Of a DNA stretch of 64,000 nucleotides, positions 35,665-44,248 are shown piece by piece. Position 1 is the first letter of the stretch, and each line of letters begins with the position of its first letter. Source of the stretch: Syntrophaceae bacterium. Its GTDB lineage: Bacteria; Desulfobacterota; BSN033; UBA1163. Both the position numbers and the translations under genes were made by a program. The DNA lies in contig JACAEX010000029.1 in assembly GCA_013388635.1 (NCBI GenBank), positions 1 through 64,000 on the forward strand. The letters run 5' to 3'. Under the pieces are notes generated by a model. It was given only the letters and a program-made list of their open reading frames with translations, ran no database searches and was not told the DNA's origin.

Positions 35665-37566
35665 ATGGCAAAAGTATCCTTATTATTCAATGAGTATGAT
35701 TGCATGGGCTGCCATGCCTGTGAAGTGGCCTGCAAGCAGGAACACGGGCTCGGTGTTGGCCCGAGGGTGGTCAGGGTTCTTGAGAGGGCACCCTTTTTCA
35801 AACCTTTATTCTGTCACCATTGTGACGATGCGCCCTGTGCCAAGTCCTGTCCCGAGGGTGCGATCAGCATCGATCCAAGGACAAAGGTGGTTTTGGTTAA
35901 TGAGGAGAAGTGTGATGGCTGCGATGCGATCAAGGGCAAGTCAGGAGCTGAAAAGCAGGATACCTCACCCTGCAAGGTCCGGTGTCCGGCACATATCGAT
36001 GTCCAGGGATTTGTGAACCTATCTGCCAAGGGGAAGTTTCAGGAAGCCCTCGAACTGATCAAGCTCGCAAGCCCCTTCCCATCGATCTGCGGAAGGGTTT
36101 GCCACCATCCCTGTGAGTCCGATTGCAACCGCGATCAGATCGATGATCCTGTGGCGATCCGGTCGATCGAGCGTTTTCTCTCTGATCTGGACTTGAAGGC
36201 AGAGACCCGTTATAGGCCAAAGATCAAAACCAGGAGAAAAGAGAAGGTCGCCATTGTCGGATCGGGCCCTGCGGGTTTGACATGTGCCTACTATCTGGCC
36301 CAAGAAGGATATAAGGTGACGATCTTTGAGAAAGCCCGGGTACTGGGCGGAATGCTCACCACTGGCATCCCTTCCTATCGTCTGCCCCGAAAAATCGTCG
36401 AGAGCGAAATCGATCTTATCCGGCAGATGGGCGTGACCATGAAAACCGGTGTCGAAGTGGGTAAGGATAAGACGATCGGTCAGTTGCGCAAAGAGGGATT
36501 CAGTGCCTTTTTCATTGCCATCGGTGCACAACAGAGCCTCCGCCTGGGCATCGAGGGTGAGGATCTGGAGGGTGTCTATAACGGGCTGGACTACCTTCGC
36601 CAGCTTAACCTGGGAAAGCCGCTGAGGCTTGGGAAGAAGGTTGCTGTCATTGGCGGAGGCAATGCGGCAATGGATGTGGTCCGCTCCGCTCGCAGGCTCG
36701 GATCTGAAAGGGCATTTATCCTTTATCGAAGGGGTCTGGAGGAGATGCCTTCAAGACCTGAAGAGATAAGAGAATGTAAAGAAGAAAGGATCCCGATCAA
36801 AACCCTGACTCAACCCGTTCGATTCATCGGCAAAAATGGCCGGATCAGTGCGATCGAGTGCGTCAAAATGCGCTTGACAGAACTGGATGAGAGTGGCCGA
36901 AGGAAACCCGAACCCATCCCTGGATCGGAGTTCAGGATCAAAGTCGACGCCGTGATCACAGCGCTCGGACAGGAATCAGATTGGTGCTGTCTGACCCAGG
37001 AATGCGCCTGTAGACTGACCGACTGGGGAACGATGAACGTCGATCCCCTGACACTTCAGAGCGATGACCCTGATATCTTCGCGGGCGGAGATGCGGTGAG
37101 GGGGCCTCAGAGCGTGATCGAGGCCATCGCTGATGGAAGACAGGCCGCCATCTCCATCAACCGGTATCTGAATGGCCAGAACCTCCGGTTGGGCAGAGGT
37201 GCGGAGCTGAGGCCAATTAAGGAGCCGCAAAAGGAGATATATGATCCGGCACGCCGGGCTCCCATGCCTTGTTTAGAAGCCAAAAAGCGAATCAAAAACT
37301 TCAGTGAGGTTCAGAAGGGATTTGTAAAGAAAATGGCCCTTCAAGAGGCAAAAAGGTGTATCTCATGTGGCACCTGCTGCGTCCAGGCCTGCCCCTGGGA
37401 TGTGATGCAGTTCAACCATGAAGTCACGAAGGCGGTCAAGTGCGACCTCTGCGTTGAGAAACGAGAACGGGATGAAATCCCCGCATGTTACGCAATCTGT
37501 CCGACGCGGTGTATTTACTGGGGGGATCCAAAGAAGTTTCCCGAAGGGGTCTATGCTGGTCTCTAA
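35665..37566 (+). CDS. DmsB-type ferredoxin with inserted GltD-like NAD(P)-flavoprotein module
   Basis: This 633-residue protein starts like a DmsB/FdhB four-cluster ferredoxin: Cys 13, 16, 19, 23, then 50, 53, 58, 62, then 83, 86. It is then interrupted by an Fer4_20 plus GltD-like module (GSGPAGLTCAYYL and IGGGNAAMDVVRS Rossmann motifs, about residues 100-550). It resumes with the DmsB-like C-terminal half (CISCGTCCVQACPWD, KCDLCVEKRE, CPTRCIYWGDP). It should carry electrons between the Mo enzyme and NAD(P)H. The ATG has TAGGAGGAG overlapping the preceding stop. Confidence 0.88.
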   Translation: MAKVSLLFNEYDCMGCHACEVACKQEHGLGVGPRVVRVLERAPFFKPLFCHHCDDAPCAKSCPEGAISIDPRTKVVLVNEEKCDGCDAIKGKSGAEKQDTSPCKVRCPAHIDVQGFVNLSAKGKFQEALELIKLASPFPSICGRVCHHPCESDCNRDQIDDPVAIRSIERFLSDLDLKAETRYRPKIKTRRKEKVAIVGSGPAGLTCAYYLAQEGYKVTIFEKARVLGGMLTTGIPSYRLPRKIVESEIDLIRQMGVTMKTGVEVGKDKTIGQLRKEGFSAFFIAIGAQQSLRLGIEGEDLEGVYNGLDYLRQLNLGKPLRLGKKVAVIGGGNAAMDVVRSARRLGSERAFILYRRGLEEMPSRPEEIRECKEERIPIKTLTQPVRFIGKNGRISAIECVKMRLTELDESGRRKPEPIPGSEFRIKVDAVITALGQESDWCCLTQECACRLTDWGTMNVDPLTLQSDDPDIFAGGDAVRGPQSVIEAIADGRQAAISINRYLNGQNLRLGRGAELRPIKEPQKEIYDPARRAPMPCLEAKKRIKNFSEVQKGFVKKMALQEAKRCISCGTCCVQACPWDVMQFNHEVTKAVKCDLCVEKRERDEIPACYAICPTRCIYWGDPKKFPEGVYAGL

Positions 37567-37569
37567 GCT

Positions 37570-37660
37570 CTCAAAAAATCAACAATCAATGGTCAATGCC
37601 CAATCAATATCCAATGATCAATGAAAGGATTCACATTTTAACATTGATCATGGCTAATTG
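37570..37660. repeat. Word-repeat spacer (CAATCAATG-type)
   Basis: Between the GltD-type gene and the DUF1566 gene the sequence is built from CAATCAATGG, CCAATCAATATCCAATGATC and similar words, ending in a complementary AACATTGATCATGG. It resembles in style the other word-repeat spacers of this window. No gene is seen. Confidence 0.45.
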
Positions 37661-37689
37661 CTCATGGATCGTTCTCTCTTTCTTTTGTT

Positions 37690-38064
37690 ATGGATCCTGG
37701 AATCCAAAACCGTTCTACCTGGGTAGATCCGAAAACCGGTCTCGAATGGCAATGTGAATCTCCGGGCATGATGACCTGGGACCAGGCCCAGGCATATGCC
37801 GCATCGCTTTCACTGGATGGGAAGAAAGATTGGCGGTTGCCCACCCTGGCTGAGTTGGAATCCCTGCTGGATAGGAGCAGAGGTCGTTCAGATGGGAGGC
37901 CCCTGATGCGAGAAGAGGTCCCCTTTCGAGATAATCTCTCCTATTGGTCCTCCACGACCTTTGAACGACACACGAAGAATGCCTGGATCGTAATGTTCGA
38001 TGGTGCCTATGTGCTGAGCTATTACAAGAGTAACCTATACCATGTCCGCTGTGTTCGAGGCTAA
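37690..38064 (+). CDS. DUF1566 (Lcl-like C-type-lectin-fold) protein
   Basis: The 124-residue protein carries a DUF1566 domain: WVDPKTGLEWQCE at the start, MTWDQAQAYAASL, DWRLPTLAELESLLD, then YWSSTTFE and HVRCVRG at the end. The family is usually exported and surface-bound, but no signal peptide is visible with this start. The frame just upstream contains a hydrophobic stretch in another register, so a 5' frameshift that lost the signal is possible. Function is unknown. Confidence 0.75.
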   Translation: MDPGIQNRSTWVDPKTGLEWQCESPGMMTWDQAQAYAASLSLDGKKDWRLPTLAELESLLDRSRGRSDGRPLMREEVPFRDNLSYWSSTTFERHTKNAWIVMFDGAYVLSYYKSNLYHVRCVRG

Positions 38065-38090
38065 AGGGAGGGGCCTGAACCCCTTCCCTT
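38064..38090 (+). terminator. Hairpin between convergent DUF1566 and DUF2914 genes
   Basis: AAGGGAGGGG and CCCCTTCCCTT form a GC-rich stem with one bulge and a six-base loop directly after the DUF1566 stop. The T-run is short, so its strength is uncertain. Confidence 0.45.
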
Positions 38091-38123
38091 CCGCTCGATG
38101 TAACGAGGATGTATTTATGTTAG

Positions 38124-38543
38124 TCATTCCACCTTGAACTTAACCTCTTTCAGAACCTTTCTGTCCGGGCCCTGGAGCTCCACTTTCCATTCACCTTTTA
38201 ATCCTCCGAGATTCTTATGGGCATAGGTCCTCCATCTCGACCCCATTTTTAAAGGCAGGCTAAACTTCAGCATCTCCTTCTGTCCGTGAAACCAGACAAA
38301 GGATATCTCCGTATCTTTCTCAATGCTGGTTGCCTCCAGGAAGCAGTAGACCTTCTCTGTTGACGCGGGAAATACTTCTGCGACACCGACAGGTTCTCTA
38401 TCCTCTACCCCCGTTCCAACAACAAACCGAGCAATCTTGAATCCGGCTGTCTCCTTTTCCTGTGCATAGACCGGGAGAACAACTCCCAATGCACCGATGA
38501 TCGCTAAAACCAAAATCAATCTCACTATTCCGTGCTTTTTCAT
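38124..38543 (-). CDS. Exported DUF2914 protein
   Basis: The 139-residue protein has a signal peptide (MKKHGIVRLILVLAIIGALG, cleavage near residue 28 after VYA) and a DUF2914 domain. Family blocks include VYCFLEATSI, VWFHGQKEM, and SRWRTYAHKNL with LKGEWKVEL. The domain is a beta-sandwich of unknown function common in deltaproteobacteria. A CCCCTTCGGGGG hairpin lies in its 5' leader. It is monocistronic. Confidence 0.85.
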   Translation of the reverse strand: MKKHGIVRLILVLAIIGALGVVLPVYAQEKETAGFKIARFVVGTGVEDREPVGVAEVFPASTEKVYCFLEATSIEKDTEISFVWFHGQKEMLKFSLPLKMGSRWRTYAHKNLGGLKGEWKVELQGPDRKVLKEVKFKVE

Positions 38544-38821
38544 CTTTGTCTCCTTTCATCAAAATTTCCCCTTCGGGGGATCAAAAGCATTGAATTGGGG
38601 ATCAAGACAACTACAACTTATTACATCAAGCAAAATAAATGCCAGCAAGCCTCTATGGAGAGAAAAATGGGTGGAGTCGGCTAAGGTATTGATCTGAATA
38701 GATACTTTTCCTTCGATCCCAAGCTTCCATCAAGGGCGGAGTGTTACCCCAATGGACTTTTTTTGTACGGTATTTTTCGAGAGTTAGTCAATTTTGGTAG
38801 GAGAAAGGATCCAGAGACTGG

Positions 38822-39093
38822 TTATGAGACATCCGGCTTTTTACGCTTCGATACCTTCCTCGCTCCAAAGACTGCCAATCCTGCTGAGAATGCGCAAATA
38901 AGAGCAGTGAATCCAAAGATCTCGACATCCGCCAAAAAGGGACCGCGACCCTGTTCCAAACGCCCAATTAGCAGCAGAGCAGACGCCCCGGCAGATAGGA
39001 AGCCATTACAAGTAATATGCCCCCGCCAATAGACAAGATGGTAGAACATATGGAAGCGAGGACCTCACTGACTGTGCGGTTTGAGGCAGTCAT
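38822..39093 (-). pseudogene. Frameshifted small membrane protein
   Basis: Two overlapping frames read together as one membrane protein. Frame one starts at the ATG at 39093 (MTASNRTVSEVLASICSTIL) and gives a helix ending in GGGILLVMASYL. The other frame continues from about 39000 with FLSAGASALLLIGRLEQG and a second helix FGFTALICAFSAGLAVFG, ending in a basic KVSKRKKPDVS tail. A shift near 39000 would join them into about 85 residues. It may be a true pseudogene or a sequencing error. The stretch 38544-38821 upstream of it toward DUF2914 holds nothing else I recognise. Confidence 0.4.
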
Positions 39094-39259
39094 CTCTGAA
39101 GCAGCATCGGAATTGATCGCAATAGTCCTTGGCCGTTCCGAAGCAGTCAAAATTTCCTTCTGCTCTCTGAATTCTTCGAATCAACTCGCTCTTTGATAAT
39201 CCGAAGATATTCCTGAGCCCCAGTGCCTTTGCCTTCTCCCTCACCTCTTTCATCTTCAT
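39065..39259 (-). CDS. Small SAP-like domain protein
   Basis: This 64-residue protein begins MKMKEVREKAKALGL, a helix-loop-helix like the SAP/Rho-N DNA-binding motif (SKSELIRRIQRAEGN). It ends in a Cys-rich tail (CFGTAKDYCDQFRCCFRDDC, five Cys), which may bind a metal. Very similar short proteins are widespread in deltaproteobacteria. AGGGG precedes the ATG at 39259. It overlaps the start of the broken membrane gene by 29 bp. Role unknown. Confidence 0.75.
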   Translation of the reverse strand: MKMKEVREKAKALGLRNIFGLSKSELIRRIQRAEGNFDCFGTAKDYCDQFRCCFRDDCLKPHSQ

Positions 39260-39433
39260 TTCAGCCCCTCATCACCGTAAGATTTGTCATCGGGTTATGC
39301 TTAGAAAGCCGCTCATCTCTATAACATTGTTTGCTGATCTCAATTGTTTGTCAAGAAGATCTTATGGACCGACTTTCCCGAAGATCTCCTTCAACCGGCA
39401 TGCCATAGCTATAGGTGAACGTTTTTCAAAATT

Positions 39434-39473
39434 CACTGATTTGCTCCGGGGATGCTGAATCGCTCAGATCGGG
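39434..39473. repeat. Short dispersed repeat, copy A
   Basis: ATGCTGAATCGCTCAGA at 39452 recurs as ATGCTGAACCGCTCAGA near 42689, 16 of 17 bases alike, both preceded by a TTCTCAAAA-like word and CTCC. Copy A lies across the first possible start of the pcnB-like gene. Confidence 0.5.
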
Positions 39474-39520
39474 TTATAATATTTCCATCTCCTTCTTACG
39501 TCTTCAAAGGATTCAGTGGC

Positions 39521-40759
39521 GTGATCCCTGCCATCGTACCGAGGTCTGAGCATCCCATTTCGAGAAAGATGATGACCGAGGAGGCGCTGAAGGTTCTTTA
39601 CCGTCTCTACCGACACGGCTTTATCGCCTATCTCGTTGGAGGAAGTGTTCGGGATCTCATTCTGGGCAGGGCCCCGAAGGACTTCGATGTGGCCACCAAT
39701 GCCCGCCCTCATGAGATCAGTGCCCTCTTTCGAAACAGCAGGATCATCGGGCGACGATTCCGATTGGTCCAGGTCTTTTTTAAGGGTGGCCAGGTCGTTG
39801 AGGTCTCCACCTTTCGAAGCCGATCGGAATTTGAAGAGATCAGAACGGATGACGGAGAGATCATCCATGCGGATAGTTTTGGGACACCTGCAGAGGATGC
39901 CTTTCGCCGGGACATTACGATCAATGGCCTCTTCTACAATATCGCAGATTTCTCCATCATAGATTACGTCGGAGGGATGGATGATCTCAAGCGACGGATC
40001 ATCCGAACCATCGGTGACCCGAACGAACGATTTCAGCAGGACCCGGTGCGAATGATTCGGGTCATCCGCCATGCGGCCCGAACCGGATTCTCGATCGAGA
40101 AGGAGACGTACCAGGCCATCATCCGGCATCGCGAAAAGATAAAGAAGTGCTCAGCCTCTCGTCTCCGAGATGAATTCCTTCGAGATCTCAAGGAGGGCGC
40201 GGCTCAACCCTCTCTCAAGCTGATGCTCGAAACAGGCCTGCTCCTCTCCCTCTTCCCCGATCTCGAACGGTGCTTCGGAGACCGAAGCCTCTCAAGGGAG
40301 AAAGACCAGCGATTCCTGCTCTCCATCTTTGCCCTTGTGGACCAGTTGGTCAGCATCGGGAAATCCCTTCCTGAACCGGTCCTTCTCACCCTCTTTCTCA
40401 CCCCTCTCCTGAGGGCCATCATGCCAGAGCATCCCTTTCTTGGAGAACGAGAGCGAACCATCTATCTCAACCAGACGATCAACTTGATCCTTCATCAGGT
40501 CCTCACCCCCTTCTCCGTTCCCAGAGGAGTTAAAGAGACGGCCTTTCAGATCCTGATCGCTCAATCCTATTTAAGGAAAGCCGTGCAGCGCGGATTCTTT
40601 CCAAAACGCATGAGGATGAAGAGGTATTTTCCGGAAGCCGTTCTCCACTTTGGGATTGAGGCAGAGGCAAGGGGCGAGAGAGTCCCGCCCTTGATCCGTC
40701 ACCTGGTCCCTTCTGGCCTGCTTCCGTGGTGGCCCAGGAAACTGAAGAAAGGAGTCTGA
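39521..40759 (+). CDS. pcnB: Poly(A) polymerase / CCA-adding-type nucleotidyltransferase (PcnB-like)
   Basis: The protein of about 412 residues starts VIPAIVPRSEHPISRK, the usual PcnB N-terminus, and has the class-II nucleotidyltransferase motif YLVGGSVRDLILG with catalytic DFDVAT. RRDITINGLFYNI and the RNA-binding head domain (DPVRMIRVIRHAARTGF) follow. The GTG at 39521 is preferred. An in-frame ATG at 39452 lies in a repeat that also occurs outside genes at 42.7 kb, and its 23 residues are not family-like. It adds A tails (or CCA ends) to RNA. It is convergent with the TRAP genes. Confidence 0.88.
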   Translation: MIPAIVPRSEHPISRKMMTEEALKVLYRLYRHGFIAYLVGGSVRDLILGRAPKDFDVATNARPHEISALFRNSRIIGRRFRLVQVFFKGGQVVEVSTFRSRSEFEEIRTDDGEIIHADSFGTPAEDAFRRDITINGLFYNIADFSIIDYVGGMDDLKRRIIRTIGDPNERFQQDPVRMIRVIRHAARTGFSIEKETYQAIIRHREKIKKCSASRLRDEFLRDLKEGAAQPSLKLMLETGLLLSLFPDLERCFGDRSLSREKDQRFLLSIFALVDQLVSIGKSLPEPVLLTLFLTPLLRAIMPEHPFLGERERTIYLNQTINLILHQVLTPFSVPRGVKETAFQILIAQSYLRKAVQRGFFPKRMRMKRYFPEAVLHFGIEAEARGERVPPLIRHLVPSGLLPWWPRKLKKGV

Positions 40760-40765
40760 TCTAAA

Positions 40766-42067
40766 CTACTTCATCAATATGGAGGGAAGGAAAAGGGCAA
40801 GTTGAGGAAACAGAAAGAGCAAGGCCGCACAGAGGATAAGGCCGATCAAAAAGGGATAGACCCCGCTGTAAATGACCCCGAACGGCACCTTGGTAATATT
40901 CTTAACAACGAAAACATTGATGGCAACAGGCGGGATGAGCACCCCGATCATGACAAAAATGTGAAGGATCACACCAAACCATATTGGGTCATAACCTAAC
41001 CGAATGACGGCCGGAAAGAAGATCGGGGTGGCCAGGACCATGAATGCAAGGTCGTCAATAAAAGAACCGCCTATTTCATAGACCAAGAGGATGACGATCA
41101 TGATCAGGAAGGCGGGGAGTCGAAGTTCGGTGATCCAATCGGCAGCGATCATAGGAATCTTCGTCACCACAAGAAAATGGCCAAAAATCGTAGAGCCTGC
41201 GATCAGTATCAGAACCATGCATGCCGTGCGAAGGGATTCTTCAATCGATTTAATGAATCCCTTAATATCGATATCCCTCTTGGCAAAGGACAAAAGGAGA
41301 ACAGCAAAGGTCCCGATGCTCCCTGCCTCCGTAGGTGTGAAGAAACCCCATGTCAGCCCTCCGATCACGATCAAGAAAATAATGAGAACCCATATGACAT
41401 CCTTGAGGGAGATGATCCTTTCCTTCCACGTCGATCTTTCTCCCTTGGGCCCGAGGGAGGGATTGATCCGACACCAGCCGTAGACAATGGAAAATAAAAA
41501 CAGGGAGATGACCAACCCGGGAATGACCGCTGCGAGAAAAAGCCTGCCGATGGACTGCTCGGTGATGATGCCGTACACGATCAGCGTCACACTCGGCGGG
41601 ATCAGACTGCCGAGCGTCCCTACTGAGGAAACAATTCCGGTGGAGAGCTTTTTGTGGTAATGATATCGATCCATCTCAGGGACAGCCACACTGGCAAAAG
41701 TGGCTGCTGTCGCCGGCGACGATCCAGTGATCGCTCCGAAAGCAGCCGCTCCTCCCACGGTGGCCATGGCCAATCCACCCGGGATATGACCGATGAATTT
41801 GTATGAAGTATTGTACAGCCTCTTTGCAATGCCCGCATTGAATGCGATCTGACCCATGAGGATGAAGAGCGGTATAACAGTGAACCCGTAGGTCGCAAAG
41901 ACGTCAAAAATGTCCTTGGCCAGTAGGTTTAATGCAGCCTTCACAGAGACGATGTAGCTGAACCCTAAGAACCCGACCAGTGCCATGGCAAACCCCAACT
42001 CGATGCCCGTGAGGAATAAGGCCAGTACCACTGTCAGGCCCAAGATTCCGACCGCTACTTCATTCAT
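40766..42067 (-). CDS. dctM: TRAP transporter large permease, first system
   Basis: A 433-residue DctM protein with about 12 membrane segments; ATGGAAAFGAITGSSPATAATFASVAVPEM-like substrate region (residues about 104-130) and GFFTPTEAG are typical. It forms the ion-coupled channel with DctQ. Its ATG overlaps the dctQ stop by 8 bp. Substrate likely a C4-dicarboxylate, 2-oxo/hydroxy acid or aromatic acid; not decidable. Confidence 0.94.
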   Translation of the reverse strand: MNEVAVGILGLTVVLALFLTGIELGFAMALVGFLGFSYIVSVKAALNLLAKDIFDVFATYGFTVIPLFILMGQIAFNAGIAKRLYNTSYKFIGHIPGGLAMATVGGAAAFGAITGSSPATAATFASVAVPEMDRYHYHKKLSTGIVSSVGTLGSLIPPSVTLIVYGIITEQSIGRLFLAAVIPGLVISLFLFSIVYGWCRINPSLGPKGERSTWKERIISLKDVIWVLIIFLIVIGGLTWGFFTPTEAGSIGTFAVLLLSFAKRDIDIKGFIKSIEESLRTACMVLILIAGSTIFGHFLVVTKIPMIAADWITELRLPAFLIMIVILLVYEIGGSFIDDLAFMVLATPIFFPAVIRLGYDPIWFGVILHIFVMIGVLIPPVAINVFVVKNITKVPFGVIYSGVYPFLIGLILCAALLFLFPQLALFLPSILMK

Positions 42068-42578
42068 ACTTGCCCCCAGAAATCTTCAGGATATCGCACA
42101 AGATCACCACGCACTGGACAAAGCAGCAGACTCCGATCCCGTAGGCCACGGGATAGAAGGGCATCTCCAGGGTCAGGGAAACCTCTCCCGATTTCTGCAG
42201 ATCCATACCGTATTTGATCAGATTCCATCCAGCCATCAAGAAAAGCCATATCACCAGACACCTCGTCGCAACATGAATGACATTCTTCACCTTTCGAGAA
42301 AATCTTGAGATCAGGAAATCTACATAGATATGACCCCTCACCCAGGAGGTGAAAGGGACAGAAAACCCTATGACCACCGCCCCTGAAAATGCTACCAATT
42401 CATAGGTCCCCACGATGGGCTTTCTAAAGGTCCTTAATATTACATCCAGAACGGTCAGACACATCATGAATGCAAGGGTTATCCCTGCAATGATATAAAG
42501 AAACTGGCTGAGATCCCTCATCTTATTCAGAAAACCATCCATGAATGATTCCCATCCCCCCTTTCGAATCGTGTTCAT
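42060..42578 (-). CDS. dctQ: TRAP transporter small permease, first system
   Basis: A 172-residue four-helix DctQ protein; VLDVILRTFRKPIVGTYELV is the family core. It bridges DctP and DctM. A second ATG 12 codons in (MDGFLNKM) is an alternative start. It follows dctP after a 180-bp spacer that contains a terminator-like hairpin. Confidence 0.9.
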   Translation of the reverse strand: MNTIRKGGWESFMDGFLNKMRDLSQFLYIIAGITLAFMMCLTVLDVILRTFRKPIVGTYELVAFSGAVVIGFSVPFTSWVRGHIYVDFLISRFSRKVKNVIHVATRCLVIWLFLMAGWNLIKYGMDLQKSGEVSLTLEMPFYPVAYGIGVCCFVQCVVILCDILKISGGKYE

Positions 42579-42671
42579 CGTAACCCTGTTACGCAGGCCT
42601 TGGCCCTGGTCAATCAGTCCAGAAGGGTTGAGTTATAGAATGCTAAGGCCAAAATTGAGCGATTCTCAAAA

Positions 42672-42708
42672 CTTCTCCAGGAGAGCAGCGATGCTGAACC
42701 GCTCAGAG
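42672..42708. repeat. Short dispersed repeat, copy B
   Basis: Second copy of the ATGCTGAA(T/C)CGCTCAGA word, here in the non-coding spacer between dctP and dctQ. Confidence 0.5.
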
Positions 42709-42717
42709 AGGGTAAGA

Positions 42718-42750
42718 ACAAAAAAGGGGAAGAGACTTTTTCTTCCCCTT
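42718..42750 (-). terminator. Intrinsic terminator after first dctP
   Basis: On the minus strand AAGGGGAAGA and TCTTCCCCTT form a 10-bp stem with a seven-base loop followed by TTTTTTG, 8 bases after the dctP stop. It would reduce transcription into dctQM, giving an excess of binding protein. Confidence 0.8.
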
Positions 42751-42758
42751 CCTTTGAA

Positions 42759-43784
42759 TTACTTCTGTATTTTATAGAGTTGCTCGAGGCAGAATTTCAG
42801 GGCTTCATCTCCGGGCAGCCCCTTTGCCTTCATACTTTTGACATAATCGTCATGGAGGGGCTTGACCAACTTAAACCATCTCCAATCCTCATCTGACGAG
42901 AGAGAGATGATCTTATTGCCACGTTTCAATATAAAATCCCTCCCTGCCTTATCGATCTCATCCCACGCCTTTCCCTGTTTCTCAGCCCATTCTTCATTGA
43001 TCTTTTCAATAATCTTCTGGATATCCGGAGATAGACTATTCCACTTTTCCTTATTCATGACAACGAAGAAGGCTGTGCTGTAGGAGGAACCATAGTTTTC
43101 AGTGGAAAACTTCACGACCTCTCCCCATTTCCAACCTTGCAAGGCCTCAAAGGGGGCCATCGAGCCTTCAACCACCCCTCTGCTCAGGGCATCGTAGGTC
43201 TCGCCCATTGGCATGGCCACAGGCGTTCCACCAAGAGCGCCCACTATTTTGGCGGCCATACCCGTGCAACGAATCTTCATCCCTTTGAGATCCTCAAGTC
43301 TGCTCACCGCTTTTTTGGTATGGAGCAGCCCAGGCCCATGCGCATGCAGGTACATCACCTTCACTTCATCCAGTTCTTTCGGTTTAAATTTTTTATAAAA
43401 ATCATTGATCAACCTAGTTGCCGCCCAACCGCTCCTGATCCCCAACGGCAAATCGATCACCTCTAACAGAGGAAATTTCCCCCTTGTATAAGCAAAGACT
43501 GACATCCCGACATCAGAAATCCCTTTGGCCGCGCCATCATAGCATTTGTCAGCAGGGGTGAGTGTGCCACCATAAAACATGGTCACCTTCACCTTCCCGT
43601 CCGTCCTCTTCTCGATCTCCTTTCCCCACTCAGTGGCCAGGACACTATGCCTATGAGGGGCCGGGAAGAAGATGGAGTATTTGAGTTCAACAGGCTTCGT
43701 CTGGCCCAACGCAGACGAGGTCAAGAAACAGAATCCAATAAATAACACACAAAGGAAAACCGGTAGTGATTTCCAATCCCTCAT
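42759..43784 (-). CDS. dctP: TRAP transporter substrate-binding protein, first system
   Basis: The 341-residue protein has a signal peptide (MRDWKSLPVFLCVLFIGFCF, cleavage near LGQ at 28) and a DctP fold. KMFYGGTL-type loop (here TMFYGGTLTPA), DLKGMKIRC and GVVEGSMAPFEAL carry the conserved Arg and ligand-lining positions. It binds an organic acid in the periplasm. AAGGAGG precedes the ATG and a strong promoter lies about 100 bp upstream. Confidence 0.93.
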   Translation of the reverse strand: MRDWKSLPVFLCVLFIGFCFLTSSALGQTKPVELKYSIFFPAPHRHSVLATEWGKEIEKRTDGKVKVTMFYGGTLTPADKCYDGAAKGISDVGMSVFAYTRGKFPLLEVIDLPLGIRSGWAATRLINDFYKKFKPKELDEVKVMYLHAHGPGLLHTKKAVSRLEDLKGMKIRCTGMAAKIVGALGGTPVAMPMGETYDALSRGVVEGSMAPFEALQGWKWGEVVKFSTENYGSSYSTAFFVVMNKEKWNSLSPDIQKIIEKINEEWAEKQGKAWDEIDKAGRDFILKRGNKIISLSSDEDWRWFKLVKPLHDDYVKSMKAKGLPGDEALKFCLEQLYKIQK

Positions 43785-43860
43785 TCTGAACCCTCCTTTC
43801 TATTTATTGATATGAGAGCCTTAATTCCTTTTTCTTCTTTTTGGGCCATCACCCCCTTTG

Positions 43861-43876
43861 CTCAAGTGATCTTGAG
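43861..43876 (-). promoter_or_regulatory. Palindrome CTCAAG-N4-CTTGAG in the dctP leader
   Basis: A perfect inverted repeat with 6-bp arms lies 5-20 bases after the predicted transcription start of the first TRAP operon, a position suited to a repressor operator. On the plus strand it is followed by TTTTTT, but no plus-strand gene leads into it. Confidence 0.5.
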
Positions 43877-43888
43877 AATTTTTTAACA

Positions 43889-43916
43889 AGTATATTTGGA
43901 AGAGAAATTTTGTCAA
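43889..43916 (-). promoter_or_regulatory. Sigma-70 promoter of the first TRAP operon
   Basis: TTGACA (43911-43916) and TATACT (43889-43894) on the minus strand are spaced by 16 bases, near consensus. The rest of the 464-bp gene-free stretch 43785-44248 shows short inverted words around 43945-44050 but no gene I can support. Confidence 0.7.
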
Positions 43917-44248
43917 GCTAAATTTTATGCCTGAGGTAAGTCCTCACTCCTCCGTGGAAGCTTCCCAGGATCGGGCAGGAATGTTCCCACCCGATGGCAG
44001 CCTATCTCCACGCCTCAGTGGCGCATTTTACTCAGACTCTGAGAAATGGGGGTATACTGATTGAGATGCTTACCGAAGCAAGAATAACGGTTGTAAGGCA
44101 AAAGGGGAGGTTGCTTTTTGCTAAATAATGCCTCTATACCTTTAAACAGAGGGGCGCGCCACACCTATAAAGGTACACCCCTACGGATGAATTGTGGATC
44201 AAATTCCTCCGGGTCTGGTCACATCATCTCTCCCAACAACCACCGAAC

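Noticed and set aside
43861-43884. CTCAAG-N4-CTTGAG followed by T-run as a plus-strand terminator
   Set aside because: No plus-strand gene leads into it and the stem is only 6 bp; its position just after the minus-strand promoter fits an operator better.
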